Source: Caulobacter sp. (GTDB lineage: Bacteria > Pseudomonadota > Alphaproteobacteria > Caulobacterales > Caulobacteraceae). From it: DNA of 64,000 nt. The notes beneath the pieces are model-generated. The model did no database searches and was not told the origin of the DNA. It worked only from the letters and a program-made list of their open reading frames with translations. A program made the position numbers and the translations under genes. Positions 27,433-38,140 of the stretch are shown here, piece after piece (the first letter of the stretch is position 1; each line of letters begins with the position of its first letter). The stretch lies in the NCBI GenBank assembly GCA_030683005.1, contig JAUXMY010000012.1, positions 25,056-89,055 on the forward strand, given 5' to 3'.

Positions 27433-28374
27433 CTATCCCCCGTACCGCTTCCCCATCTCCGCGCAGCAGGCGTGGAACTCGTCCACCGTGTCGCGGATGA
27501 TGTCGGCCACCGGCCGGACGCTGTCGATGCGGCCGGCGACCTGGCCGGAGAGGGCGATGGAGGCCTCCATGTCGCCGCCGAAGTAAAGGTCCAGCGCCCG
27601 CGCCATTTCCGGCATGGCGCCGGCTTGCGGCGGATTGATCTCCATCTCGGTGGTCTTGTTGGTGCGCAGCGCCCGCAGGGCCGGGCCGGGGCCAAAGCGG
27701 TTGAGGAACACCGTGTCGGTCTCCGCCGCGTTCACGATGGCGTCCTTCCAGTTCTGGTGAACCGGCGACTCGGCGGAACTGACCATCCGGGTGCCCATCT
27801 GGATGCCCTCGGCGCCCAGGGCGAAGGCCGCGGCCATGGTGCGGCCGTCCAGCATGCCCCCTGCGGCGATGATCGGCAGGTCGGTCTTGCTGGCGATCAG
27901 CGGCAACAGGACCATCAGCGCCACCTCGCGCGGGTTCTTGAAGCCGCCGCCCTCGCCGCCCTCGACCACCAGGCCGTCGACGCCGGCGTCGATGGCCTTC
28001 AGCGCCGCCGACAGCGACGGCACGACGTGAAACACGGTCAGGCCAGCGCTCTTCAGCGCCTCGCAGTACTTGCGCGGGTCGCCGGCCGAGGTGGTGACGA
28101 ACTTGACGCCCTGGTCGATGACGAACTGGACGATGTCGGGGTCGCGCACGAAGGCCTGGGCGATGTTGACCCCAAACGGCTTGTCGGTGAGGCCGCGCAT
28201 CTTGATGACCTCGGCCCGCACCTCGTCCAGCCGGCCCGAAGACGTCTCGATGATCCCCAGCCCGCCGGCGTTGGACACCGCCGAGGCCAGCTGGGCGCGG
28301 GCGATCCAGCCCATCGGGGCCTGGACGATGGGATACTGCACCCCCAGCATCTGCGTCAGGCGGTTGTCGATCAT
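27433..28374 (-). CDS. NAD(P)H-dependent flavin oxidoreductase (nitronate monooxygenase / YrpB family)
   Basis: A 313-residue FMN-binding TIM-barrel enzyme of the nitronate monooxygenase (2-nitropropane dioxygenase-like) family. Conserved parts include QAPMGWIARAQLASAVSNAG, DGLVVEGGEGGGF, PIIAAGGMLDGRT and GAEGIQMGTRMVSSAESPVH. Members oxidise nitronates or act as enoyl or flavin reductases, so the true reaction is uncertain. The ATG at 28374 (MIDNRLTQMLGVQYPIVQAPM) matches the family N-terminus; the frame remains open upstream under the divergent operon. It is a single gene. Confidence 0.92.
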   Translation of the reverse strand: MIDNRLTQMLGVQYPIVQAPMGWIARAQLASAVSNAGGLGIIETSSGRLDEVRAEVIKMRGLTDKPFGVNIAQAFVRDPDIVQFVIDQGVKFVTTSAGDPRKYCEALKSAGLTVFHVVPSLSAALKAIDAGVDGLVVEGGEGGGFKNPREVALMVLLPLIASKTDLPIIAAGGMLDGRTMAAAFALGAEGIQMGTRMVSSAESPVHQNWKDAIVNAAETDTVFLNRFGPGPALRALRTNKTTEMEINPPQAGAMPEMARALDLYFGGDMEASIALSGQVAGRIDSVRPVADIIRDTVDEFHACCAEMGKRYGG

Positions 28375-28509
28375 TCTGTCTCTCCCCGTGCTTCGACGGG
28401 ACGCTAGCAGACGAACAACTGTTTGGAAGGCGTCGCCGGTCGATTTATCAGCGGAGCGACGCAAGCCTCGATTGTGCCGGGCGCATCCGCCCGTGTATGC
28501 ACATCCCGG

Positions 28510-29148
28510 ATGGGGCCTGATCAGTCTTCTGGCGGCGTTGACGGGACGGGCGGGCGAAATGTCGCCGACGCCCACCGCGAGCTGTTGCAGGACAGGTCGC
28601 TCCAGTTCGAGTTCACCCAGTTCAAACCGGCCCCGCCGCCTCGATGGCTCGAGGGGCTCGCCGAGCTTCTCGCGGCAACGGGCCCGGTGCTCAGCATCCT
28701 GTTCTGGATCGTGGTCGCGATCGTGGTGCTTGGCCTGCTCTATGTCATCGCGCGAAGTCTGGTGAAGGCGCGGTACGGCGGCCTGCCCGGCGCCGGGCCC
28801 AACCTGGGTCCCGATGCGGCGTGGCGTCCCACGGCTGAGCAGGCGCGGGTCCTGCTGGCCGACGCCGACACCCTGGCCGCCGACGGCCGCTTCGCCGAGG
28901 CCGCGCACCTGCTGCTGCTGCGCGGGGTGCAGGACATCCGCGATCATCGACCGGGCCTGGTGCGTCCCGCCCTGACCAGCCGCGACATCGCCGGCCTCGA
29001 AGCCCTGCCGACGCAGGCCCGGGCCGCCTTCGGCGCCATTGCGCGGATCGTCGAGCGCAGCTTCTTCGGCGGTCGCGATCTGGCGGCGGACGACTGGGGC
29101 CGTTGCCGGAGCGCCTACGAGACCTTCGCGCTGGGCGGCGGCGCATGA
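28510..29148 (+). CDS. DUF4129 domain membrane protein
   Basis: About 212 residues with one strong transmembrane segment (ILFWIVVAIVVLGLLYVIA) followed by a cytosolic DUF4129-like helical part (RFAEAAHLLLLRGVQDI, AFGAIARIVERSFFGG). This protein family is the usual first member of MoxR/DUF58 operons. Its function is unknown; in some operons it is fused to transglutaminase-like domains. The start is not firm: the ATG at 28510 is used, with weak ribosome-binding context. The stop overlaps the next ATG (ATGA). Confidence 0.78.
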   Translation: MGPDQSSGGVDGTGGRNVADAHRELLQDRSLQFEFTQFKPAPPPRWLEGLAELLAATGPVLSILFWIVVAIVVLGLLYVIARSLVKARYGGLPGAGPNLGPDAAWRPTAEQARVLLADADTLAADGRFAEAAHLLLLRGVQDIRDHRPGLVRPALTSRDIAGLEALPTQARAAFGAIARIVERSFFGGRDLAADDWGRCRSAYETFALGGGA

Positions 29149-30345
29149 CAGCCGCGGCGGATGACCAGCTCTTCAAGGGCCGCACGGTCCTGATCATGAT
29201 CGCCGTCGGCGTGCTGGCCTTCGCCGGCCTCGCCGTGCTCAGTGTCTATGCGCCCAGCCTGCGCAGCGGCAACGACGGCGGCGGCCATTCGCTGTCGAAG
29301 TCGGCCGTCGGGTTCGGCGGGGCGGTGAAACTGTTCCGGGCCCTTGGCGACCCGGTGATCGTCAGCCGGGGCGACACGCCCGGAATCGACCGCGCCGGAC
29401 TGATGATCGTCACCCCCTCCCCGGCCCATGACGCCCGGGCGATCCGCTCGGTGGCCTTCGATGGCCGCCGGCTGGTGGTGTTGCCCAAGTGGATGGTCGT
29501 GTCCCACCCCGTCCGGCCCGGCTGGGTGCTGAAAGGCGACGCCCTTCCGGTCGAAGCTCTGGAGAAGAAGGGCGTCCTGGAAGCCTACGCCCGGACGGCT
29601 GACCTGCAGCGCCGGGCCGGTGTGACCCGGCCGACGCTGCAGTTCGCCGACGGGCGGACCGTGAAGGCCGGGCCCGTCGACCAGCTCCAGACCTTCCAGG
29701 CTGACGGCCTGGTGGCCCTCGTCTCGGACGACCAGGGCGACGTGATCCTTGCCCGGACGCGAGACCGCAAGACTTACATCCTCTCCGATCCGGACCTTCT
29801 CAACACCATGGGCCTCAGGAGCCTGGACACGGCGCGGGCGGCGGACGCCATGCTCGATCTGGTCCGGCCCGAGGGCCCGTTGATCTTCGACGTCAGCCTG
29901 CACGGCTTCAAGCGTTCACGGAACCTGCTGGCCCTGGCGCTGGAGCCGCCGTTCCTGGGCGGCACGTTGTGCCTGGTGGCCGCCGCCCTGCTGGCCGGCA
30001 TCGGCGCGGCGATCCGCTTCGGACCGGTCCGGCGCGCCGCCCCGCCCTATGCCATGGGCAAGGGCGCGCTGGTCGTGAACACTGCCGGCCTTATTCGCAT
30101 GGCGCGGCGAGAGCACCGCATGGCCGAAGGCTACGCCCGGCTGTGCCGCGACCTCGCCGCCCGCGCTGTCGGCGCGCCACGACAGCTGGAGCCGGCGCAG
30201 CTCGACGCCTTTCTGGACCGGCTCAGCGTCCAGCGCGGCGCGCCGCTGTTCACCGACCTCATCACGGCCGCGCGGAATGCCCGGGGGCTCGTCGACCTGA
30301 TGGCCGTGACCCGCAAACTGTATGACTGGAGACTGGAGATGACGC

Positions 30346-30359
<14 letters not shown>
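29145..30359 (+). CDS. DUF4350 domain protein
   Basis: A 404-residue membrane-anchored protein. An N-terminal transmembrane segment ([20 protein letters not shown]) leads to a periplasmic DUF4350-type domain with a Rossmann-like GATase flavour ([24 protein letters not shown]), then a second transmembrane segment ([18 protein letters not shown]) and a cytosolic helical tail. The function of the family is unknown. It is the second gene of the MoxR operon, with a four-base overlap upstream and a 14-base overlap into moxR. Confidence 0.85.
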
Positions 30360-31298
<939 letters not shown>

Positions 31299-31302
<4 letters not shown>

Positions 31303-32615
31303 TCTATCCCACGCTCAGGGCGGTGGCGATCGCCGCGCTGGGCGCGCCGGTCGCCATCGTGATCGGCATCGTTTCCCCGGACCTGTGGCTTGCGGCGCCG
31401 GCCTGGCTCGCGGGTCTGGCGTTGGTGATCCTCCTCGACGCCGGCCTGGCCTGGCGGACCGGCCGGGGGCTGTCGGTCGAGTTCACGGCGCCGCCGCGCA
31501 TGGGCGTAGGCGCCGCCGGCGCCAAGGGCGAGCTGGCCGTGGCCTTCCGGCAGTCGGCCCCGCCCCGGGCGGAGCTGGCCATCGAGAGCGACGCCCGGAT
31601 CGCCGTGACGCCGGACCGACTGACGGTCGCGACCCAGGGACAGTCCGGCGCCCTGCCCATGACCCTCACTCCCAGACGACGCGGCGAGGCGACCATCGAG
31701 CGGGCCTGGGTCCGCTGGACAGGTCCGCTGGGTCTGGTGTGGAGCCAGCACAGCCGCGGCCTCAAGCGCAAGATCGTGCTGACCCCCGACATCGCCGGCA
31801 TTAAGGCCGAGGCCATGCGCCTGTTCGCGCGAGACGCCATGTTCGGCGTCAAGGCGCAGATCGACACCGGCGAGGGCGCCGAGTACCACGCCCTTCGCGA
31901 CTACACCGACGGCATGGACCCGCGCTCGGTCGACTGGAAGCAGTCCGCCCGCCACGGCAAGCTGATCTCCAAGGAATACCGGACCGAGCGCAACCACCAC
32001 ATCCTGCTGGCGCTCGACACCGGCCGGACCATGTGCGAGCCGCTGGCCGGCCTGCCGCGCATCGACCGGGCCATCAACGCCGCCCTGACCCTGGCCTATG
32101 TCAGCCTCAAGATCGGCGACCGGGTCGGGCTGTTCGGCTTCGACGCCCGGCCGCGCCTGTCCACGGGCATCGCGTCCGGCGTCGGGTCGTTCCCGCTGCT
32201 GGAGCATCTGGCTGCGTCGCTGGACTACAGCGACGAGGAGACCAACTACACGCTCGGCCTCACCCAGTTGGCCTCGGACCTCGAGCGCCGCTCCCTGATC
32301 GTGGTGTTCACCGAGTTCGCCGATCCGACCAGCGCCGAGCTGCTGATCGAGAACGCCACGCGGCTCGGCAAGCGCCATCTGGTCATGTTCGTCGTCTTCC
32401 GCGACGAAGAGCTGGAAGCCTTCGCCCAGGCCGAGCCGGCGACCGCCGATGACGTTTCCAAGGCGGTGGCCGCCGCGACCCTGCTGCGCGAGCGGGATCT
32501 GGTGATCTCCCGGCTGCGCCGGACGGGCGCGCACATCGTCGATGCGCCGATCGGCGCCGTGGGGCCGAGGCTGCTGAACGCCTACCTCGACCTCAAGCGC
32601 CGCGACCTGCTGTAG
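31299..32615 (+). CDS. DUF58 domain protein
   Basis: A 438-residue protein with two N-terminal hydrophobic segments and a cytosolic DUF58 region, a von Willebrand A-like fold. The diagnostic motif [19 protein letters not shown] is present, and a MIDAS-like DTGRT occurs in [13 protein letters not shown]. Such proteins are clients or partners of MoxR ATPases. The GTG start overlaps the stop of moxR (GTGA), so stoichiometric co-translation is likely. Downstream is the SpoIIM-family gene 9 bases later. Confidence 0.92.
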
Positions 32616-32624
32616 GGAACCCCG

Positions 32625-33617
32625 ATGGCCGAACTTCAGCTGAAGAGTCACCGGTTCCGCAACGAGCGCGAGGCCTCGTGGCGGCGACTCGACTCGCTGA
32701 TGACCAGGGTCGAGCGGCAATCGGTCGACAGCCTCACCGACGAGCAGCTGCTGGAGATCCCGGTGCTGTACCGATCGGCGATGTCGTCGCTGTCGGTTGC
32801 GCGGTCGATTTCGCTGGATCAGGGCGCCGTCGCATATCTGGAGAACCTCTGCCTGCGCGCCTACCTGTTCGTCTACGGGGTGCGCTCCACGCCGCTGGAG
32901 CGGCTGGCCCGATTCTTCCGGGAGGACTGGCCCCGGGCGATCCAGTCGATCTGGCGCGAAACCCTGCTGGCGGCGCTGCTGTTCGCGATCGGAGCGGTCG
33001 CGGCCTTCGTGCTGACCAGCCAGGACCCGGACTGGTTCTACTCCTTCATGCCCGGCGGCATGTCCCAGGGACGCGACCCGGCGACCAGCACCGAGGCCCT
33101 GCGCGCGACCCTCTATCACGATGAGGGAACCTCCGGACTGACCGGCTTCGCGGCCTTCCTGTTCACCCACAACGCCCAGGTGGCGATCTTCGCCTTTGCG
33201 CTCGGCTTCGCCTTCGGTCTGCCGACCGCCCTGCTGATGATCTACAATGGCCTGGGCCTGGGCGCGCTGATGGCGCTGTTCGTGAGCCGTGGCCTGGGCC
33301 TGGAGCTGGCCGGCTGGCTGATGATCCACGGCGTCACCGAAATCTTCGCCATCACCCTGGCCGGAGGGGCCGGCTTCCGCATCGGATGGGCGATCCTGAA
33401 ACCGGGCGACCGGCCGCGGGTCGATGCCGCCGCCGAGGCCGGGCGCACCGCGGCCCTGGCCATGGCGGGCGTCGTCGTCATGCTGATGTGCGCCGGGCTT
33501 CTGGAAGGCTTCGGCCGTCAGCTGATCACCCTGGACGCCGCCCGCTTCGCCATCGCCGGCTCGACGGCGGTGATCTGGGGCCTGTACTTCTACCTCCCAC
33601 GCCGGAGGACCGCATGA
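32625..33617 (+). CDS. Stage II sporulation protein M (SpoIIM/DUF95) family membrane protein
   Basis: A 330-residue protein with a cytosolic helical N-terminus (about 100 residues) and five or more hydrophobic segments (ETLLAALLFAIGAVAAFVLT; FAFALGFAFGLPTALLMIYN). It belongs to the SpoIIM/DUF95 family, which outside spore formers travels with MoxR/DUF58 and RDD genes and has no assigned role. The sequence AAFLFTHNAQVAIFAFALGF is the conserved family core. It overlaps the RDD gene by four bases. Confidence 0.9.
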   Translation: MAELQLKSHRFRNEREASWRRLDSLMTRVERQSVDSLTDEQLLEIPVLYRSAMSSLSVARSISLDQGAVAYLENLCLRAYLFVYGVRSTPLERLARFFREDWPRAIQSIWRETLLAALLFAIGAVAAFVLTSQDPDWFYSFMPGGMSQGRDPATSTEALRATLYHDEGTSGLTGFAAFLFTHNAQVAIFAFALGFAFGLPTALLMIYNGLGLGALMALFVSRGLGLELAGWLMIHGVTEIFAITLAGGAGFRIGWAILKPGDRPRVDAAAEAGRTAALAMAGVVVMLMCAGLLEGFGRQLITLDAARFAIAGSTAVIWGLYFYLPRRRTA

Positions 33618-34483
33618 GCCTCGCCGACGGCGCCCGCCGGACCGATGAGCGAGCCCTGATCACGCCGGAGGGCGTGGATCTGCGTGTCCGGGTGGCCGGC
33701 GCCGGCGAGCGACTGGCGGCGTTGCTGGTCGATGCGGCGCTGATCACCGCGATCATGATCGGCGGCCTGCTGCTGTGTCTCGGCGCCGGCTGGGTCATGG
33801 GCTTCAGGAACGCCGAGTTCCTGTTCGTCATCGTGATGATCGGCGGCTTCCTGCTGCGCAACGCCTGGTTCATCGCCTTCGAGCTGACGCCCTACGCCGC
33901 CACGCCGGGCAAGCGGGCGACCGGGCTGCGGGTGGCGGCCCGCAACGGCGGACGCCTGACCGCCGGGGCCATCCTGGCCCGCAACGGCATGCGAGAACTG
34001 GAGCTTTTCCTGCCGCTGACCATGGTGCTCGGCGGCGGCGGCGAGGGCGTCGACGGCTGGATGTACCTGTTCGGCGTTGTCTGGGCCGGGGTCTTCGCGC
34101 TGTTTCCACTGTTCAACCGCGACCACCTGAGGGTCGGCGATCTGGTGGCCGGCACCTGGGTCGTACACGCCCCCAAGGTGACCCTGCTGCGCGACATGGT
34201 CGACGACCAGCCGGTGTTGCACGAAGACTTCGCCTTCAGCCAGGCCCAGCTCGACGCCTACGGGGTCAAGGAGTTGCACGTTCTTGAAGATGTCCTGCGC
34301 AAGGCGGACCGCAAGGTCATGGCGGCGGTGGCCGAGCGCATCCGCGGCAAGATCGGCTGGACAGCCGCCGCGTACGAGATGGACCGCTCATTCCTGCAGG
34401 CCTACTACACCGCCGTGCGCGGGCGGCTGGAGACGCGCATGCTGCTGGGCCGCCGCAAGCGCGACAAGTTCGACCGCGACTGA
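33614..34483 (+). CDS. RDD family membrane protein
   Basis: A 289-residue protein with an RDD-type membrane domain: the eponymous pattern appears as RLAALLVDAALI and GVWxG-like segments, plus TPGKRATGLRV. About four hydrophobic segments precede a charged C-terminal tail of about 110 residues. The role is unknown; it is the sixth and last gene of the MoxR operon. The ATG at 33614 overlaps the preceding stop (ATGA), which decides the start. It is convergent with the dienelactone hydrolase gene, with only 4 bases between the stops. Confidence 0.9.
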   Translation: MSLADGARRTDERALITPEGVDLRVRVAGAGERLAALLVDAALITAIMIGGLLLCLGAGWVMGFRNAEFLFVIVMIGGFLLRNAWFIAFELTPYAATPGKRATGLRVAARNGGRLTAGAILARNGMRELELFLPLTMVLGGGGEGVDGWMYLFGVVWAGVFALFPLFNRDHLRVGDLVAGTWVVHAPKVTLLRDMVDDQPVLHEDFAFSQAQLDAYGVKELHVLEDVLRKADRKVMAAVAERIRGKIGWTAAAYEMDRSFLQAYYTAVRGRLETRMLLGRRKRDKFDRD

Positions 34484-34487
34484 CCGG

Positions 34488-35234
34488 TCAGGCCGACAAC
34501 CGTCGACGGAACAGGGCCAGCACCCGCTCCCAGTGCCGCTCGGCCGAGGCGCGGTCGTAGGCCGGGCGCTGCGGAAAGACAAAGCCGTGCTCGGCGCCGG
34601 GATAGGCCTCGACCTCGGCGTCGACCCCATGGGCGGCCAGGTCCGCCGCCAGACGCGGGATCATCTCCTCCGGGAACCAGCGGTCGATCTGGGCGCAGCC
34701 GAAGTAGAAGCCGGCGTCCCGGTTTCTCGCGACCAGATGCGGGCTGTCCGGCGCCTCGGTCATCAGCGACACGCCGTGGATCGAGGCCGCCGCGCGGACA
34801 CGGCCGGGGAAGGCCCCCGCCGCCTGGATCGCGTAGGGCCCGCTCATGCAGTAGCCGACCGTGCCGACCCGCGTGGCGTCCGCCGTCTCATCGCCGCCCG
34901 CGAAGGCCAGCATCGCGGCGCAGTCGCTCATCACCAGCGCGGGAGAGATCGACCCCATCAGCTCGAACATCCGCTCTCGCGCCGCCTCGAGCGCCGCCGG
35001 CTCCGTCGGGAACGGCCACAGCTCCATCACGCCGGCGCGGTAGTAGAGGTTGGGCAACATCACATAGTAGCCGACGCTGGCCAGCCGCCGGGCCATGTCG
35101 CGCAGCTCCTCGCGGATGGCCGGGGCGTCCATCAGGAACAGCACCACCGGATGGGGCCCGTCCCGCTCCGGATGCACGATGAAGGTCGTGCAGGTTCCGT
35201 CAGGCGTGGCGATGTCCAGCTGGCGTTCGATCAT
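34488..35234 (-). CDS. Dienelactone hydrolase family protein
   Basis: A 248-residue alpha/beta hydrolase of the dienelactone hydrolase family, cytosolic, hydrolysing lactones or esters. The nucleophile is the Cys in VGYCMSGPYAI, and the His is in AEHGFVFPQRPAY. The family's N-terminal strand (HPVVLFLMDAPAI) is present. The ATG at 35234 begins MIERQLDIATPDG; a more upstream in-frame ATG at 35261 is possible. It stands alone without chlorocatechol genes, so its natural substrate is unknown. Confidence 0.88.
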   Translation of the reverse strand: MIERQLDIATPDGTCTTFIVHPERDGPHPVVLFLMDAPAIREELRDMARRLASVGYYVMLPNLYYRAGVMELWPFPTEPAALEAARERMFELMGSISPALVMSDCAAMLAFAGGDETADATRVGTVGYCMSGPYAIQAAGAFPGRVRAAASIHGVSLMTEAPDSPHLVARNRDAGFYFGCAQIDRWFPEEMIPRLAADLAAHGVDAEVEAYPGAEHGFVFPQRPAYDRASAERHWERVLALFRRRLSA

Positions 35235-35294
35235 GACAGGCTCCGGAAGCGTCAGCCGCACTATAGGCGGCCTCGCGTCCCTGTCGCGAGCCGA

Positions 35295-35669
35295 TCAGGC
35301 CAGGCGACGGCGCGCCAGCAGCAGGATCGCCACCAGCACGGCCTCGATGACCATCGGCTGCAGCATCGCCGGCGTGTAGCCGTCGACCGCCACGGTCAGC
35401 AGCCGTCCGGCCAGCGCCAGGCCCAGCAACAAGGCCGGCGGCGTCAGCAAGCGCCCCTCGCCCCGGATCGCGCCGGCCAGCGCGAACAGGCCGCCGGCGG
35501 CGAAGAAGCCGCCCACGTCCGCGCGCAGGGTCGAAAGGCCGAGCAGTCCGTCCGGCTTGAGCCCCAGCGCCAGCGCCGGCGCCTCCGGTCCCGCCCACAG
35601 GCGCGCCGCGACCAGCAACGCCAGCACGCCGATCATGCCGACGACTCCTCGAAGCAGCATCCGGATCAT
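35295..35669 (-). CDS. Small four-helix membrane protein (DUF4345-like)
   Basis: A 124-residue protein with four hydrophobic segments and the stretch LSTLRADVGGFFAAGGLFAL, which resembles the DUF4345 family of unknown function. The ATG at 35669 has an excellent GGGGGAAACC upstream, so it is preferred over an ATG 8 codons earlier. It lies downstream of tRNA-His on the same strand. The family match is from pattern only. Confidence 0.7.
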   Translation of the reverse strand: MIRMLLRGVVGMIGVLALLVAARLWAGPEAPALALGLKPDGLLGLSTLRADVGGFFAAGGLFALAGAIRGEGRLLTPPALLLGLALAGRLLTVAVDGYTPAMLQPMVIEAVLVAILLLARRRLA

Positions 35670-35810
35670 GGTTTCCCCCGTTTCTTTCGGCATGGAGTAT
35701 GCCGCTTCAACGGTGCGGACAACAGGCCATCGCTCGCCAGGGGGCAGCGCGGAACGGCGGACCGGGTGAAGTGATGGCGGCCAAGGGCGACGTCGCCCCG
35801 CCCGGCGCGA

Positions 35811-35887
35811 TGGTACCGCCTCTCAGGCTTGAACTGAGGACCTCCGGTTCCACAAACCGGCGCTCTAACCAACTGAGCTAAGGCGGC
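35811..35887 (-). tRNA. tRNA-His (GTG anticodon), lacks G-1
   Basis: A 77-nt cloverleaf including an encoded CCA. The acceptor arms are GCCGCCT and AGGCGGT, the anticodon loop is TTGTGGA (GTG), and the T arm contains GTTCAAG. The base before position 1 is C rather than the usual G-1, the first pair is G1:U72 and the discriminator is A73. This is the unusual tRNA-His identity set known in a group of Alphaproteobacteria including Caulobacter. Confidence 0.95.
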
Positions 35888-35978
35888 GCGCTTTCGCGAG
35901 CGGCTGGTTTAGTCGCAGCCGGGCTCTGGATCAAGCCTCGACCTTGCATGGCGCGCCGCCGGGCTACACCCTCGGCTC

Positions 35979-36863
35979 ATGACGGAAATCACCACGCGCG
36001 CCATCGAGGCCAACGGCCTGACCTTCACCATCGACGAGGCAGGGACAGGCGACAGGGTCGCGTTGTTTCTGCACGGCTTTCCGGAGAGCCGGTTCTCGTG
36101 GCGGTTCCAGCTGCCGCTTCTGGCCGCCCTGGGCTGGCGGGCGGTCGCGCCTGACCTGCGCGGCTACGGCGATTCGAGCCGTCCGACGGCGACGTCGGCC
36201 TATCGGGTGGAGAACCTGACCGACGACGTTGCGGCGATCTATGACGCCCTTGGCGCCAGGCGGCGCCTGCTCATCGCCCATGACTGGGGCGCAATCGTCG
36301 CCTGGGTGTTCGCGATGCGGCAGCTGCGCCCCCTGGACGGCCTGGTGATCATGAACGTGCCCCACCCGGCCGTGTTCAGCCGGACCATGCGCAAGGGGGC
36401 GGGCCAGCTGAAGAAGTCCTGGTATGTCTTCTTCTTCCAGATCCCGTGGCTGCCCGAGAAGATGCTGACCGCCCGCCGCGCCGAGGGCGTGGCGCGCGCC
36501 TTCAGCGGCATGGCGGTCGACAAGACCCGGTTCCCGGACGACGTGCTGGACGTCTACCGCGCCAACGCCCTCAAGCCCGGGGCGATGACGGCGATGATCA
36601 ACTGGTACCGCGCCAACTTCGCCGGCGGACTCAAGCCCTGGAGCGACGCCGATCAGCCGGCGATCGAGACCCCGACCCTGATGGTCTGGGGGGAGGAGGA
36701 CGCGGCGCTGGGGATCGAGCTGACCGAGGGGTACGGACCCTATGTGAAAGACTTCACCCTGCACCGGCTGCCGGGCGTGTCGCACTGGGTGCAGCAGGAA
36801 GCGCCGGAGGCCGTCAACGCCCGGCTGGAAGCCTGGCTGGTCGAGAAGGGTCTGGCAGGCTGA
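35979..36863 (+). CDS. Alpha/beta hydrolase, epoxide-hydrolase-like
   Basis: A 294-residue alpha/beta hydrolase with the epoxide hydrolase/haloalkane dehalogenase layout. The oxyanion motif HGFPES lies near residue 32, the nucleophile is D102 in AHDWGAIVAW, and the catalytic His is in LPGVSHWVQQE. The acid is probably the Asp in WGEEDAALG. The cap domain (residues about 135-215) has aromatic residues suited to holding an epoxide. The substrate is unknown. It is a monocistronic gene ended by a strong bidirectional terminator. Confidence 0.9.
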   Translation: MTEITTRAIEANGLTFTIDEAGTGDRVALFLHGFPESRFSWRFQLPLLAALGWRAVAPDLRGYGDSSRPTATSAYRVENLTDDVAAIYDALGARRRLLIAHDWGAIVAWVFAMRQLRPLDGLVIMNVPHPAVFSRTMRKGAGQLKKSWYVFFFQIPWLPEKMLTARRAEGVARAFSGMAVDKTRFPDDVLDVYRANALKPGAMTAMINWYRANFAGGLKPWSDADQPAIETPTLMVWGEEDAALGIELTEGYGPYVKDFTLHRLPGVSHWVQQEAPEAVNARLEAWLVEKGLAG

Positions 36864-36911
36864 GTTCGGGCCCGGCTCCACCGGGCCTCCCGGCGACGCC
36901 GCCGACAGCAA

Positions 36912-36947
36912 AACGCCCCGGAGGTTTCCCTCCGGGGCGTTCGCTTT
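36912..36947. terminator. Bidirectional intrinsic terminator
   Basis: A 13-bp stem (AACGCCCCGGAGG and its complement CCTCCGGGGCGTT) around TTTC, followed on the plus strand by CGCTTTT and on the minus strand by TTTGC. It lies between the converging hydrolase gene (stop 36863) and tonB (stop 36960) and would serve both. Confidence 0.85.
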
Positions 36948-36959
36948 TGTCAGCCGTGG

Positions 36960-37682
<723 letters not shown>

Positions 37683-37685
37683 GTG

Positions 37686-38135
37686 TCACCCGCCCGCCGC
37701 ATTGGCGTTATCCTGCCCGATCAGAGCCACGCTGTAGAAGCCATTGTCCTGCAACGTGTTCATAACCTGCATGAAATCACCGTAGCGGACCCCCTTGTCG
37801 GCCCGAATGAACAGGCGCTCCTTGGTCGGATCCCGCCTGCCGACCTGCTTGCGCAGGTCGTCACCCATGGAGGCCAGGTCGGTGGGGAAGTCGCCGATAT
37901 AGATGGCCCCACCTTTCTGGATCGAAATGTAAACCGGCTTCGGCGGGTTCGGTCGAGGCTTGGCTACCGCGTCTGGCAGCTTCAGTTCGACCGAAACGCT
38001 TGCTAGCGGCGCCGCCACCATGAAGATGATCAGGAGGACCAGCATGACGTCCACGAAGGGCGTCACATTGATTTCACTGTTCTGTTCAACCTGGTACCTG
38101 TCGCTGCCGCCGGAGCCTCCGAGTTTGGCTCCCAT
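37686..38135 (-). CDS. exbD: ExbD/TolR biopolymer transport protein
   Basis: A 149-residue single-span inner-membrane protein of the ExbD/TolR family. The membrane segment FVDVMLVLLIIFMVAAPL contains the essential aspartate (D in FVDV). The C-terminal periplasmic domain follows. With ExbB it forms the proton-driven motor for TonB. It lies 5 bases downstream of exbB and 3 bases upstream of tonB, so it is in one operon. Confidence 0.95.
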   Translation of the reverse strand: MGAKLGGSGGSDRYQVEQNSEINVTPFVDVMLVLLIIFMVAAPLASVSVELKLPDAVAKPRPNPPKPVYISIQKGGAIYIGDFPTDLASMGDDLRKQVGRRDPTKERLFIRADKGVRYGDFMQVMNTLQDNGFYSVALIGQDNANAAGG

Positions 38136-38140
38136 GGTGC

